Source: Actinokineospora auranticolor (lineage in GTDB: Bacteria > Actinomycetota > Actinomycetes > Mycobacteriales > Pseudonocardiaceae). Taken from it: a stretch of DNA of 64,000 nt. Position numbers and translations under genes: made by a program. Positions 42,763 through 51,470 of the stretch are shown here, one piece after another. Location: the NCBI RefSeq assembly GCF_002934265.1, contig NZ_PTIX01000002.1, positions 434,001 through 498,000 on the forward strand, given 5' to 3'. The notes beneath the pieces were generated by a model. It had not been told where the DNA came from. It did no database searches and saw only the letters and a program-made list of their open reading frames with translations. The stretch's first letter is position 1. Every line of letters starts with the position of its first letter.

Positions 42763-45700
42763 ATGACGATGATCGATCACTCGCCGTCTCTGCTCGACTC
42801 CGCCGACCCGCTCGCCGAGGCCGCCGCCCGAGGCCTCGCCGTCTTCCGCGCGGGCCCCGAGAGCGCCCCGCGCACCCTCGTCGACGTCCTGACCGAGACC
42901 GCCGTCCGCAACCCGGACGCGGACGCGATCGACGACGGCACGACCGTCCTGACCTACCGCGCCCTGCGCGACGAGGTCGACACCCTCACCACCCGGTTGG
43001 TCCAGGCGGGCGTCGGCCGCGGCGACCGCGTGGGCATCCGCGTGCCGTCCGGCACCGCCGACCTCTACATCGGCATCCTCGCGGTCCTGACCGCGGGCGC
43101 CGCCTACGTCCCCGTCGACTTCGACGACCCCGACGAGCGCGCCGACCTGGTCTTCGACGAGGCAAACGCTTGCGTCGTCATCGGACCGAACCGCGCCATC
43201 ACCCCGCGCGTGACCCCCACCGGCGTCCCCGGCTCCCCCACGGCCGACGACGACGCGTGGATCATCTTCACCTCGGGGTCCACCGGCAAGCCCAAGGGCG
43301 TCGCGGTGAGCCACCGCAGCGCCGCCGCGTTCGTCGACGCCGAGGCCGACCTCTTCCTCGCCGACGAGCCCATCACCGCCGACGACCGCGTCCTCGCGGG
43401 CCTCTCGGTTGCCTTCGACGCCTCCTGCGAGGAGATGTGGCTGGCCTGGCGCAACGGCGCCTGCCTGGTCGCCGCCCCGCGCGCCCTCGTGCGCACCGGC
43501 GTCGACCTGGGCCCGTGGCTGGTCGAGCGGGGCGTGACCGTGGTCTCCACCGTGCCGACGCTGGCCGCGCTGTGGCCGGGCGAGGCGCTGGACGCGGTCC
43601 GGCTGCTGATCTTCGGCGGCGAGGCGTGCCCGCCCGAGCTGGCCGAGCGCCTCGCGGTGCCCGGTCGCGAAGTGTGGAACACCTACGGCCCCACCGAGGC
43701 GACCGTGGTGGCCTGCGCCGCCCCGCTGACCGGCGAGGGCCCCGTCCGCATCGGCCTCCCGCTCGACGGTTGGGAGCTGGCCGTGGTCGACGAGGCGGGT
43801 GAGCTGCTGCCGATGGGCGAGACCGGCCAGTTGGTCATCGGCGGCGCGGGCCTGGCCCGCTACCTCGACCTGGAGAAGGACGCCGAGAAGTTCGCCCCGC
43901 TGCCCGCGCTGGCCTGGGACCGCGCGTACCGCAGCGGCGACATGGTCAAGGCCGAGCCCGAGGGCCTGCTGTTCCTCGGTCGCGCCGACGAGCAGGTCAA
44001 GCTCGGCGGCAGGCGGATCGAGCTGGGCGAGGTCGACGCCGCGCTGCAGGCGCTGCCGAACGTGGCGGGCGCCGCGGCGGCCGTGCGGCAGACCGGCGCG
44101 GGCAACCAGCTGCTGGTCGGCTACGTGGTCGCCCAGCCCGGGTTCGACGCGGACGCCGCCGTGGAGCGGCTGCGGGCCGCGCTGCCCGCCGCGCTGGTCC
44201 CGCTGATCGCCGAGGTCGAGACGCTGCCGACGCGCACCTCCGGCAAGGTCGACCGCAACGCCCTGCCGTGGCCGCTGGACCTGGACACCTCCGAGGTGGA
44301 CACGGCCGCGCTCACCGACACCGAGCGGTGGCTGGCCGGGTTGTGGCGCGACCTGCTCGGGGTGGCCGTGAGCCGCCCGGGTGCCGACTTCTTCGCCAAC
44401 GGCGGCGGCAGCCTCGGCGCTGCGCAGTTGGTCTCCCGCATCCGCGAGCAGCACCCCGGCATCGCGGTCGCCGACCTGTACCAGAACCCGACGCTGGGCA
44501 AGCTCGCCGCGCACATCGACGCTGCTGCTGCGAGCGCCCAGACCGACCGGGTAGTGCTACCCACGCCGCGACGGGCACAGATCGCGCAGACGCTCCTCAC
44601 GCTGCCGATGCTGACCGTCGTCGGTGCGCGGTGGGCTGTCGCGTTGGCCGCGGTGAACAACCTCGTCGGTCTGCCGTGGGCACCGAAGGTGTCGTGGTGG
44701 CTCGTGTTCGCGGGTTGGTTGGTCTTCCTGAGCCCGTGGGGTCGGTTGGCGCTGGCCGCCGGTACCGCCCGTCTGCTGCTGCGTAACGTCAAACCGGGCT
44801 CTTACCCGCGCGGCGGCAGTGTGCACCTGCGTATCTGGGCCGCTGAGCGCGTAGTGGACCTCACCGGCGCCGCGGGCCTGCAAGGCGCCCCCTGGATGAC
44901 CCACTACGCACGCGTCCTCGGCGCGCGCATCTCCCCCGACGTCGACCTGCACTCCCTCCCGCCGGTGACCGGCATGCTGCGGCTGGGCCGCGGCGCGGCG
45001 GTGGAGCCCGAGGTGGACCTGTCCGGGCACTGGTTGGACGGTGACGTCCTGCACGTCGGCCGGATCCGGATCGACGCGCACGCCACGGTCGGCGCGCGCA
45101 GCACGCTGTTCCCCGGCGCGCACGTCGGCAAGCGCGCCGAGGTGGCCCCCGGTTCGGGCGTCCAGGGCACGGTTCCCCCTGGTCAGCGCTGGTCCGGCGC
45201 GCCCGCGTCGCGCAGCGGCAAGGCGAACGGCAAGGGTAGGCGCCCCGCCCGCCGCAAGCGCTGGGTGGCGATCTACGCGGCGACCTCGTTCGCGCTGAGC
45301 CTGCTGCCGATCGTGGCCGCCGTGCCCGCGCTGTGGATCCTGATGACCTTCCTGACCGGCACGGCCACCCTCGGCGCCGCGACCACGCAGGCGCTCATCG
45401 CGGTCCCGCTGGTCACCCTGGTCTGGATGGCGACCTACGCGCTGCTGATCCTGGTCTCCGTGCGCCTGCTCTCCCTCGGCCTGCGTCCCGGTCAGCACGC
45501 CGTGCACAGCCGGGTGGCGTGGCAGGCGTGGGCGACCGAGCGGCTGATGGGCCTGGCCCGCACCGGCCTGTTCCCGATGTACGCGAGCCTGCTCACCCCG
45601 GTGTGGCTGCGCGCGCTCGGCATGAAGGTCGGCAAGGGCGTCGAGGCCTCCACGGTCCTCGCCCTGCCCAGCCTGACCCAGGTCGGCGACGGCGCGTTCC

Positions 45701-46635
45701 TGGCCGACGACACCATGATCGGCTCCTACGAGCTGGGCGGCGGCTGGCTGCGCATCGACAACGCGCGGGTCGGCAAGCGCGCCTTCCTCGGCAACTCCGG
45801 CATGACGGCCCCCGGTCGCGCGGTGCCCAAGCGCGGTCTGGTCGGCGTGCTGTCCTCGACCCCGAAGAAGGCCAAGGCGGGCTCCTCCTACCTCGGCATG
45901 CCCCCGATGAAGCTGCCGCGCACGGTGGAGACCGGCGACGAGAGCACCACCTTCAACCCGCCCCGGCGGCTGGTGGTCGCCCGCGCGCTGGTCGAGCTGT
46001 GCCGGGTCGTGCCGGTCATGGCCTCGGCGGCGCTGGCGGTGCTCGTGGCCGCCGCGCTGACCGGCCTGGGCTTCTGGCTCGGCCTGACGCTGGGCGGGGT
46101 GCTGCTGCTCGGCGCCGGTGTGCTGGCCTGCGTGGTCGCGGCGCTGGCCAAGTGGGCCCTGGTGGGGCGGTTCAGCACCGTCAACCATCCACTGTGGAGT
46201 TCGTTCGTCTGGCGCAACGAGCTGGCGGACACCTTCGTGGAGATGCTCGGGGTGCCGTGGTTCGCCGCCTGGTCGCACGGCACGCCGCTGCTCAACACCT
46301 GGCTGCGCGGCCTCGGCGCGCGCATCGGCCGGGGTGCCTGGGTGGAGACCTACTGGCTGCCCGAGGCCGACCTGGTCCGGCTGGGCGACGGCGCGACGGT
46401 CAACCGGGGCTGCGTGCTGCAGACCCACCTGTTCCACGACCGGATCATGAGCATGGACACCGTCACCATCGGCGCGGGCGGCACGCTGGGCCCGCACGGC
46501 ATCGTGCTGCCGGGCGCGTCCATCGGCGACCGCACCACGGTCGGCCCCGCCTCGCTGGTCATGCGCGGCGAGTCCGTGCCGGAGGGCACCCGCTGGCTCG
46601 GTAACCCCATCTCCGCGTGGACGACCAAGCGCTGA
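42763..46635 (+). CDS. Pls/PosA-type single-module peptide synthetase (A-T-membrane/LbH domains)
   Basis: The ~1290-residue protein is close in size to epsilon-poly-L-lysine synthetase (1319). Residues ~30-510 are an adenylation domain (IIFTSGSTGKPKGVAVSH, TYGPTEA, GRADEQVKLGGRRIE, catalytic Lys495 in SGKVDRNAL). A carrier domain follows (GGGSLGAA, pantetheine Ser550). The remaining ~700 residues alternate membrane helices with three left-handed-beta-helix acyltransferase-like blocks, the terminal region of Pls. The specificity positions read D219 A220 E223 S262 I283 G285 T307 V315 V316 K495, close to known Lys codes (from memory). It probably makes a homo-poly(amino acid). The start is unclear: ATG 42763 or GTG 42742. 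Confidence 0.85.
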   Translation: MTMIDHSPSLLDSADPLAEAAARGLAVFRAGPESAPRTLVDVLTETAVRNPDADAIDDGTTVLTYRALRDEVDTLTTRLVQAGVGRGDRVGIRVPSGTADLYIGILAVLTAGAAYVPVDFDDPDERADLVFDEANACVVIGPNRAITPRVTPTGVPGSPTADDDAWIIFTSGSTGKPKGVAVSHRSAAAFVDAEADLFLADEPITADDRVLAGLSVAFDASCEEMWLAWRNGACLVAAPRALVRTGVDLGPWLVERGVTVVSTVPTLAALWPGEALDAVRLLIFGGEACPPELAERLAVPGREVWNTYGPTEATVVACAAPLTGEGPVRIGLPLDGWELAVVDEAGELLPMGETGQLVIGGAGLARYLDLEKDAEKFAPLPALAWDRAYRSGDMVKAEPEGLLFLGRADEQVKLGGRRIELGEVDAALQALPNVAGAAAAVRQTGAGNQLLVGYVVAQPGFDADAAVERLRAALPAALVPLIAEVETLPTRTSGKVDRNALPWPLDLDTSEVDTAALTDTERWLAGLWRDLLGVAVSRPGADFFANGGGSLGAAQLVSRIREQHPGIAVADLYQNPTLGKLAAHIDAAAASAQTDRVVLPTPRRAQIAQTLLTLPMLTVVGARWAVALAAVNNLVGLPWAPKVSWWLVFAGWLVFLSPWGRLALAAGTARLLLRNVKPGSYPRGGSVHLRIWAAERVVDLTGAAGLQGAPWMTHYARVLGARISPDVDLHSLPPVTGMLRLGRGAAVEPEVDLSGHWLDGDVLHVGRIRIDAHATVGARSTLFPGAHVGKRAEVAPGSGVQGTVPPGQRWSGAPASRSGKANGKGRRPARRKRWVAIYAATSFALSLLPIVAAVPALWILMTFLTGTATLGAATTQALIAVPLVTLVWMATYALLILVSVRLLSLGLRPGQHAVHSRVAWQAWATERLMGLARTGLFPMYASLLTPVWLRALGMKVGKGVEASTVLALPSLTQVGDGAFLADDTMIGSYELGGGWLRIDNARVGKRAFLGNSGMTAPGRAVPKRGLVGVLSSTPKKAKAGSSYLGMPPMKLPRTVETGDESTTFNPPRRLVVARALVELCRVVPVMASAALAVLVAAALTGLGFWLGLTLGGVLLLGAGVLACVVAALAKWALVGRFSTVNHPLWSSFVWRNELADTFVEMLGVPWFAAWSHGTPLLNTWLRGLGARIGRGAWVETYWLPEADLVRLGDGATVNRGCVLQTHLFHDRIMSMDTVTIGAGGTLGPHGIVLPGASIGDRTTVGPASLVMRGESVPEGTRWLGNPISAWTTKR

Positions 46636-46674
46636 CGCGTGGAGATCAGCCCTAGCGTGATGTTGAATAGTCCT

Positions 46675-48012
46675 ATGAGCGCCAAGGCTGACCCGGCTCG
46701 CGCCGGGCAGCCCGGCGCGGGCACCTCCGGTGACCCCTACCTGCCCGAGAACGGCAACGGTGGCTACCGCACGCTGCACTACGACATCGACCTGAACTAC
46801 CGCGTGGGTCCGGGCAGGCTGGACGGTCGCGCCCGGATCACCGCGGTGGCCACCCAGGCGTTGTCGAGGTTCAGTGTGGACCTGTCCGGCCTACGGGCGG
46901 GCAAGGTCACCGTCGACGGCAAGGCCGTCCGGCACGCGCAGCGGGGCCGCAAGCTCGTCATCACCCCGCAGCGGCCCCTGGCCGACGGCGCGCGGTTCAC
47001 CGTCGACATCCGCTACACCGGCTCCCCGGCCCCTGTGCCGAGCCGGTGGGGTGAGATCGGGTGGGACTACCTCGACGACGGGGTGATCGTGGCCAGCCAG
47101 CCGGTGGGGGCGCCGTCGTGGTTCCCGTGCAACGACCACCCCTCGGACAAGGCCACCTACCGGATCTCGGTGACCACCGCGACCCCGTACCAGGTGATCG
47201 CGACCGGGGTGCTGGAGGCCAAGCAGTCCGCGGCCAGCACCACGACCTGGCAGTTCCGGCTCTCCCAGCCGACCCCGACCTACCTGGTCAGCGTCCAAAT
47301 CGGACGGTACGCGGAGTACTCGTTCGCCACCGTGCCGATGATGCACGCGGCCATCCCGGCCCGGTTGGCGGGCCGGTTCGCGCACGACTTCGGCCGCCAG
47401 CCGCAGATGCTGGTGGAGTTCGAGAGGATGTTCGGCCCCTACCCGTTCGAGCAGTACGGCGTAGTGGTGGTGGACGCGGAGTTGGACGCGCCGATCGAGG
47501 CGCAGTCCGTGTCCGTCTTCGGCACCAACCACCTCGACGGTAAGAGGGGCAGCGAGCGGTTGGTAGCCCATGAGTTGGCGCACCAGTGGTTCGGCAACAG
47601 CCTGACCGTGGCGCAGTGGCGCCATATCTGGCTCAACGAGGGTTTCGCCAACTACGCCGAATGGCTCTGGTCGGAGGTGTCCGGCGGCGAGCCCGCGGAG
47701 GCGCACGCACATCGCGCGTGGCAGCGGGTGGCGGCGATGCCGCAGGACCTGAAGCTGTCCGACCCGGGTGTGCGCCGCCTCTTCGACGACCGCGTCTATC
47801 TGCGCGGTGCGCTGACCCTGCACGCACTACGGCGTCGGATGGGCGAGACGGCGTTCTTCGCGCTGGTGAAGGTGTGGACCTCGGCCAACCGGCACGGCTC
47901 GGTGACCACCGACGGCTTCGTGACGCTCGCCCAGCGGCACACACCATGGCCGCTGGACGAGCTGTTCACCGCGTGGTTGCACAACCCGGCCTTACCCCGT
48001 TTGCCGCACTGA
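46675..48012 (+). CDS. M1-family zinc metallopeptidase (aminopeptidase N-like)
   Basis: This is a 445-residue truncated-type M1 peptidase without the C-terminal helical domain. An N-terminal beta domain (GGYRTLHYDIDLNYRVGPGRLDG) precedes the exopeptidase motif, here DAPIEAQ in place of GAMEN. The zinc site is HELAHQWFG (His299, Glu300, His303) with Glu322 of WLNEGFANYAEW. It lies 40 bp after the synthetase. In S. albulus a membrane-bound Zn aminopeptidase degrades epsilon-poly-lysine and gives self-protection, so a matching role is inferred. ATG 46675 fits the family start; GTG 46639 and ATG 46660 are alternatives. Confidence 0.88.
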   Translation: MSAKADPARAGQPGAGTSGDPYLPENGNGGYRTLHYDIDLNYRVGPGRLDGRARITAVATQALSRFSVDLSGLRAGKVTVDGKAVRHAQRGRKLVITPQRPLADGARFTVDIRYTGSPAPVPSRWGEIGWDYLDDGVIVASQPVGAPSWFPCNDHPSDKATYRISVTTATPYQVIATGVLEAKQSAASTTTWQFRLSQPTPTYLVSVQIGRYAEYSFATVPMMHAAIPARLAGRFAHDFGRQPQMLVEFERMFGPYPFEQYGVVVVDAELDAPIEAQSVSVFGTNHLDGKRGSERLVAHELAHQWFGNSLTVAQWRHIWLNEGFANYAEWLWSEVSGGEPAEAHAHRAWQRVAAMPQDLKLSDPGVRRLFDDRVYLRGALTLHALRRRMGETAFFALVKVWTSANRHGSVTTDGFVTLAQRHTPWPLDELFTAWLHNPALPRLPH

Positions 48013-48024
48013 GGAACGGTTTGC

Positions 48025-48060
48025 GCGGTGCGGACCCGGGTCACGCCGGGTCCGCACCGC
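48025..48060 (+). terminator. Intrinsic terminator after the M1 peptidase gene
   Basis: A 15-bp perfect stem (GCGGTGCGGACCCGG and complement) with a 6-nt loop begins 13 nt after the stop codon at 48012. Confidence 0.85.
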
Positions 48061-48290
48061 ACCGCCCCCCGCCGCCACTCGGCAGTCCTGCCGGGCGCGG
48101 GGCGCGCCAGGTGAGCACGTGGGAACACCGGAGTGGTCCACAATGGACCGCGTTCCGCGCGCGACGCCGCCACAACGTCGCGTAGGCGAACCGCCCACCG
48201 CAACGCGGTGACCTCCGGCTTTCGGTTTTCCCACAACAATGATGCGCCGCGGGCCACGACGCTCGCGACCCATTTTCCGCGGCGCGGGAA

Positions 48291-49139
48291 TCAGCCCGCC
48301 ACGACCGCTTCCAGGCCCGCCGCGGTCACCCGGTCGGCGTCCTCCCGGTACTTCAGCACCGCCCCCAAGGTGACCGCCGCGGTCCGCGCGTCCAATTCCG
48401 TGCGCCCCAGCGCCAGCAGCGCCGCCGCCCAATCGATCGCCTCCGCCACGCCGGGCGGCTTCAGCAGTTCCGCCGCCCGCAGCCTGCGCACCGCGCCCAC
48501 CACCTGGGCCGCGAGCCGCTCGGACACCCCGGGCACCCGGCGGCGCAGGATGGCCAGCTCCCGCTCCAGGTCGGGGTGGTCCAGCCAGTGGTAGAGGCAG
48601 CGGCGCTTGAGCGCGTCGTGCACCTCGCGGGTCCGGTTGGAGGTCAGCACGACCAGTGGCGGTTCGGCCGCCCGGATTTCGCCCAGCTCGGGAATCGTGA
48701 CGGCGTGCTCGCTGACCACCTCGAGCAGAAACGCCTCGAACTCGTCGTCGGCGCGGTCGATCTCATCGATCAGCAATACGCACGGCGCCGATTCCAACGC
48801 GCGCAGCAACGGACGGGCCAAGAGGAACCGGCGCGTATAGATGTCCTCTTCGCGCCCCGGACCGTCCGTTGCCCGAAGGTGCAGAAGTTGCCGGGGGAAG
48901 TCCCAGTCATAGAGGGCCTGGGTGGCGTCTATGCCCTCATGGCACTGCAACCGCACAAGGTCGACATTCAACGCACGGGCCAAAGCGGACGCCAACGCCG
49001 TCTTACCCGTTCCGGGCTCACCCTCGCAGAACAGCGGTCTCCCCAGTTTCGACGCGAGGAAAGCCGCGGTGGCCAGGCCCTCGTCGGCCAGGTAGCCGAC
49101 CCGGTCCAGCGCCTCGGCAAGCTCACCCGGGGTCCGCAT
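48291..49139 (-). CDS. MoxR-type AAA ATPase (CoxD-like)
   Basis: The 282-residue AAA+ protein has Walker A CEGEPGTGKTALA, the MoxR segment LQCHEGIDATQALYDWDFPRQLL, Walker B VLLIDEIDRADDEFEAFLLE and sensor-1 VLTSNRTREVHDALKRRCLYHWL. This pattern is the CoxD branch of MoxR, which acts as a chaperone with a VWA protein (CoxE, 41087) on the molybdenum site. It lies 6 kb from coxE, separated by the divergent synthetase/peptidase pair. ATG 49139 is supported by a TAGGGT box 7 nt upstream; GTG 49148 is an alternative. Confidence 0.9.
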   Translation of the reverse strand: MRTPGELAEALDRVGYLADEGLATAAFLASKLGRPLFCEGEPGTGKTALASALARALNVDLVRLQCHEGIDATQALYDWDFPRQLLHLRATDGPGREEDIYTRRFLLARPLLRALESAPCVLLIDEIDRADDEFEAFLLEVVSEHAVTIPELGEIRAAEPPLVVLTSNRTREVHDALKRRCLYHWLDHPDLERELAILRRRVPGVSERLAAQVVGAVRRLRAAELLKPPGVAEAIDWAAALLALGRTELDARTAAVTLGAVLKYREDADRVTAAGLEAVVAG

Positions 49140-49146
49140 ACGGGCC

Positions 49147-49152
49147 ACCCTA
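49147..49152 (-). promoter_or_regulatory. -10 box (TAGGGT) of a leaderless promoter for the MoxR gene
   Basis: The minus-strand TAGGGT ends 7 nt before the ATG at 49139. Confidence 0.55.
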
Positions 49153-49235
49153 ACCCGACCCCAGGGTGGACCCCCAGTCCGGTTTCCGGGACGATCCCCG
49201 ATGGCAAGAGCCCGCTGACCAGCGATTCTTGTGCC

Positions 49236-49457
49236 ATGACGAACACGATGTACACCGAAGCCCAGACCGCGGTCCGCAAGCTCCGCCGTTCCCGCACCGA
49301 CCGCAAGGTCGCGGGGGTGTGCGGTGGCATCGCCAAGACCCTCGGCCTCGACGCCGCCCTGGTGCGGATCCTGCTGGTGGTCGCCACCCTGCTCGGATTC
49401 GGCACGGGCGCCATAATCTACCTGGCCTGCTGGCTGATCATGCCGGAAGATGACTGA
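49236..49457 (+). CDS. PspC-domain small membrane protein
   Basis: The 73-residue protein has the classical PspC pattern: RRSRTDRKVAGVCGGIAKTLGLDAALVRILLVVATLLGFGTGAIIYLACWLIMPED. A basic amphipathic segment is followed by two membrane helices. PspC proteins sense envelope stress. No other psp genes are adjacent, so its partner is unknown. Confidence 0.9.
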   Translation: MTNTMYTEAQTAVRKLRRSRTDRKVAGVCGGIAKTLGLDAALVRILLVVATLLGFGTGAIIYLACWLIMPEDD

Positions 49458-49840
49458 CCCGTCGGTCGTACCACGGGGGACGAACCGATCGTCACAATCC
49501 GGCCACGTCTCAAACCTGACAGATCCTGGACGTATCCACGACCGACTTCGCCGCTCTTCTCCGGTGTCTGAGTAAAACTACTCGCCCCACGGAGAGCGCC
49601 ATGGACCACGGCCCGCAGCGGCAGCGGCCGCACGCGTCGTGCGGCGCCCGGGGGTGCTCCGACTCCGTGCCAGGGCCTGTGGGGACAGGCCTGCCTGAGG
49701 GCGCGTCCGGTCGCGTTGACCGGACGTCGGCGTGAAGGCGCGGACCACTGGCGGCTGGACGGGTGCAGGGGACCCGTCCAGCCGCCGTACCGCGTCCTGG
49801 GCCACGGGGTTCGAGGTCGGGCCGGGAGAAGGAGCGGGGC
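49458..49840. other. Intergenic region upstream of the I42 inhibitor gene
   Basis: No gene is apparent in this 383-bp gap. It includes a strong 15-bp hairpin (49750-49786, listed separately) and the GGGAGAAGGAGC ribosome-binding site of the next gene. Confidence 0.6.
49750..49786 (+). terminator. Terminator-like hairpin upstream of the I42 gene
   Basis: GGCGGCTGGACGGGT and its exact complement (15 bp) enclose a 7-nt loop. It lies 290 bp after pspC and 55 bp before the next start, so it could end a short upstream transcript or act as a leader structure. Confidence 0.5.
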
Positions 49841-50158
49841 ATGGCGTTGGTGCACCTGGGGGTAGGCGACGCCGACGGGCCAACCGAGTTGCACCGGGGG
49901 GATACCGTCGAGTTACGGCTCCCGGAGTCCACGGCCACCGGCTACCGGTGGCGCTGGTGGCTGCCGGAGGCACTGCGCCTGATCGCCGACGAGCACGTCC
50001 CGGCGGCGGTGGGCGCGGGTGCCCCCGGTGCCGCCGGGGTGCGACGACTGGCGTTCGACGTGACGACGACCGGACTGCACGAACTCCGGGCCGAGCTGGC
50101 CGAGCCGTGGGAACCGCTGCCGCGGCAGGCGCTGACCTTCGTCCTGCACGCGGTCTGA
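49841..50158 (+). CDS. Chagasin-type (I42) cysteine protease inhibitor candidate
   Basis: The 105-residue protein has the three inhibitory-loop motifs of family I42 in modified form: STATGYRW (for NPTTGYxW), GAAGVRRLAF (for GGxGxxxF/GGTRxF) and EPWEP (for RPW). Chagasin folds block papain-like cysteine proteases. No signal peptide is visible, so any target would be intracellular unless exported otherwise. The ATG at 49841 has GGGAGAAGGAGC upstream. It precedes a sigma-factor gene on the same strand. Confidence 0.75.
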   Translation: MALVHLGVGDADGPTELHRGDTVELRLPESTATGYRWRWWLPEALRLIADEHVPAAVGAGAPGAAGVRRLAFDVTTTGLHELRAELAEPWEPLPRQALTFVLHAV

Positions 50159-50292
50159 GGGCACTGGTGGCGGACAGCCGCCCCCGCGCGTGTGAGGATG
50201 GCTGTGCCTGGTCGCACGGCCGCACCGTCGGGCGAGGCGAGCAGGGCGAGCGGAATGCACGACCCCGGCAGACGGAGAATGGGGTGGGAGCG

Positions 50293-50898
50293 GTGACCGA
50301 GCTCCACACGGCAAGGACCAACCCGCCGTGGGACGGCCTGGAAGGGGCGGAGCGCCACGCCGCGTGCGTCCTGGCGGCGCGCGCGGGCGACAAGGCCGCG
50401 CTGGACGTCCTGGTGGCCGAGCTGACGCCGCTGGTGTGGCACATCGCCAGAGGCGGCGGGCTCGACCGGGCCGCGGCCGAGGACGTCGTGCAGACCGTGT
50501 GGCTGGCGCTGCTGCGCCACGTGGAGTCCATCACCGAACCCAAGGCCCTGGTCGGGTGGCTGATCACCACCGCCCGCCGGGAGGCGAGCCGGACCCGGCA
50601 GCGCGGCAGCGCCCAGGTCGAGCTGTCCCCCGAGGTGGCCGAGCACGTGCTGAGCACCGAGCCGATGCCGGAGGCCGAGGCACTGCGCACCGAACGCGAC
50701 CGGCAGTTGTGGTCGGCGTTCCACAAGCTCGACCAGCGCTGCCAGGAGCTGCTGCGCCTGACCGTGCTGGCCGGTCGTGCCGAGTACCGCGTCGTGGCCG
50801 AACAGCTGCGGATGCCGCACGGCAGCATCGGGCCGACGCGGGGGCGGTGCATCAACACCCTGCGCGCGCTGTACCACGATGGGGATGGTGGCAGATGA
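50293..50898 (+). CDS. ECF-like RNA polymerase sigma factor
   Basis: The 201-residue protein has region 2 (LVAELTPLVWHIARGGGLDRAAAEDVVQTVWLALLRHVESI, WLITTARREASRTRQR) and region 4 (LWSAFHKLDQRCQELLRLTVL, YRVVAEQLRMPHGSIGPTRGRCINTLR), the group-4 sigma layout without regions 1 and 3. GTG 50293 lies after GGGAGC. Its TGA stop overlaps the ATG of the next gene (ATGA), so the two products are made together and the partner may modulate it. Confidence 0.9.
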   Translation: MTELHTARTNPPWDGLEGAERHAACVLAARAGDKAALDVLVAELTPLVWHIARGGGLDRAAAEDVVQTVWLALLRHVESITEPKALVGWLITTARREASRTRQRGSAQVELSPEVAEHVLSTEPMPEAEALRTERDRQLWSAFHKLDQRCQELLRLTVLAGRAEYRVVAEQLRMPHGSIGPTRGRCINTLRALYHDGDGGR

Positions 50899-51383
50899 GG
50901 ACCATGGACGACTACGAGATGGAACCCGCCGAGCAGGAGTACTGGCTGTCGCAGGTCGCCAGGCTGGTCGACGAGCTCGACCCGGTGCCACCAGGTCTCG
51001 TGGCGCGGGCCCAGTTCGCCATCGCCATCGAGGACATCGATGCCGAGGTCGAGCTGGAGGCCGCGCGGTGGGCCGAGTCGCACTCGCTGGTCGGTGTGCG
51101 CGGTGGCGCCCCGGGCACCATCACGTTCTTCGTCGGCGACCTGACGGTCATGGTCAACGTCACCCGAACCGGTGAAAAGCAGCGCATCGACGGCTGGCTG
51201 GTGCCCGCGGGTGAGCACGGCGTCGAGGTGCGCGTCGCGGACCACGGCTCCTCCGCCACTACGGCGGACGAAGGCGGTCGGTTTGTGCTGACCGAGGTCC
51301 CCCGTGGCACTACGCAGATCCTGGTGCGCATGAACGGTGGCCCCAAACCCCGCACCGTCGTCACCCCCACCGTCGAGCTGTAA
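50895..51383 (+). CDS. Sigma-factor-coupled protein of unknown function
   Basis: This 162-residue acidic protein starts MRTMDDYEMEPAEQEYWLSQVARLVDELDPVPPGLVARAQFAI, a short helical region like the start of some anti-sigma-linked proteins. The rest is beta-rich (TFFVGDLTVMVNVTRTGE, IDGWLVPAGEHGVEVRVAD, GRFVLTEVPRGTTQILVRM), resembling carboxypeptidase-regulatory-like or transthyretin-like strands. No membrane helix or zinc motif is seen, so it is not a classical ZAS anti-sigma factor. Similar gene pairs in actinobacteria are often followed by a CHAT-domain gene; none is present here. Confidence 0.8.
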   Translation: MRTMDDYEMEPAEQEYWLSQVARLVDELDPVPPGLVARAQFAIAIEDIDAEVELEAARWAESHSLVGVRGGAPGTITFFVGDLTVMVNVTRTGEKQRIDGWLVPAGEHGVEVRVADHGSSATTADEGGRFVLTEVPRGTTQILVRMNGGPKPRTVVTPTVEL

Positions 51384-51470
51384 GACCCCCTCTTTCCCCA
51401 CCCGGCACCGTTCCCGACTTGGTGTGCTCGGCCGGCGGTAGCGGAAAAGTGCGGTGGAGGCGCTGACGCG

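Noticed and set aside
42600-43802. 400-residue plus-strand frame overlapping the start of the synthetase
   Set aside because: It is an Arg/Pro shadow frame of the adenylation domain, which carries all expected motifs in another frame.
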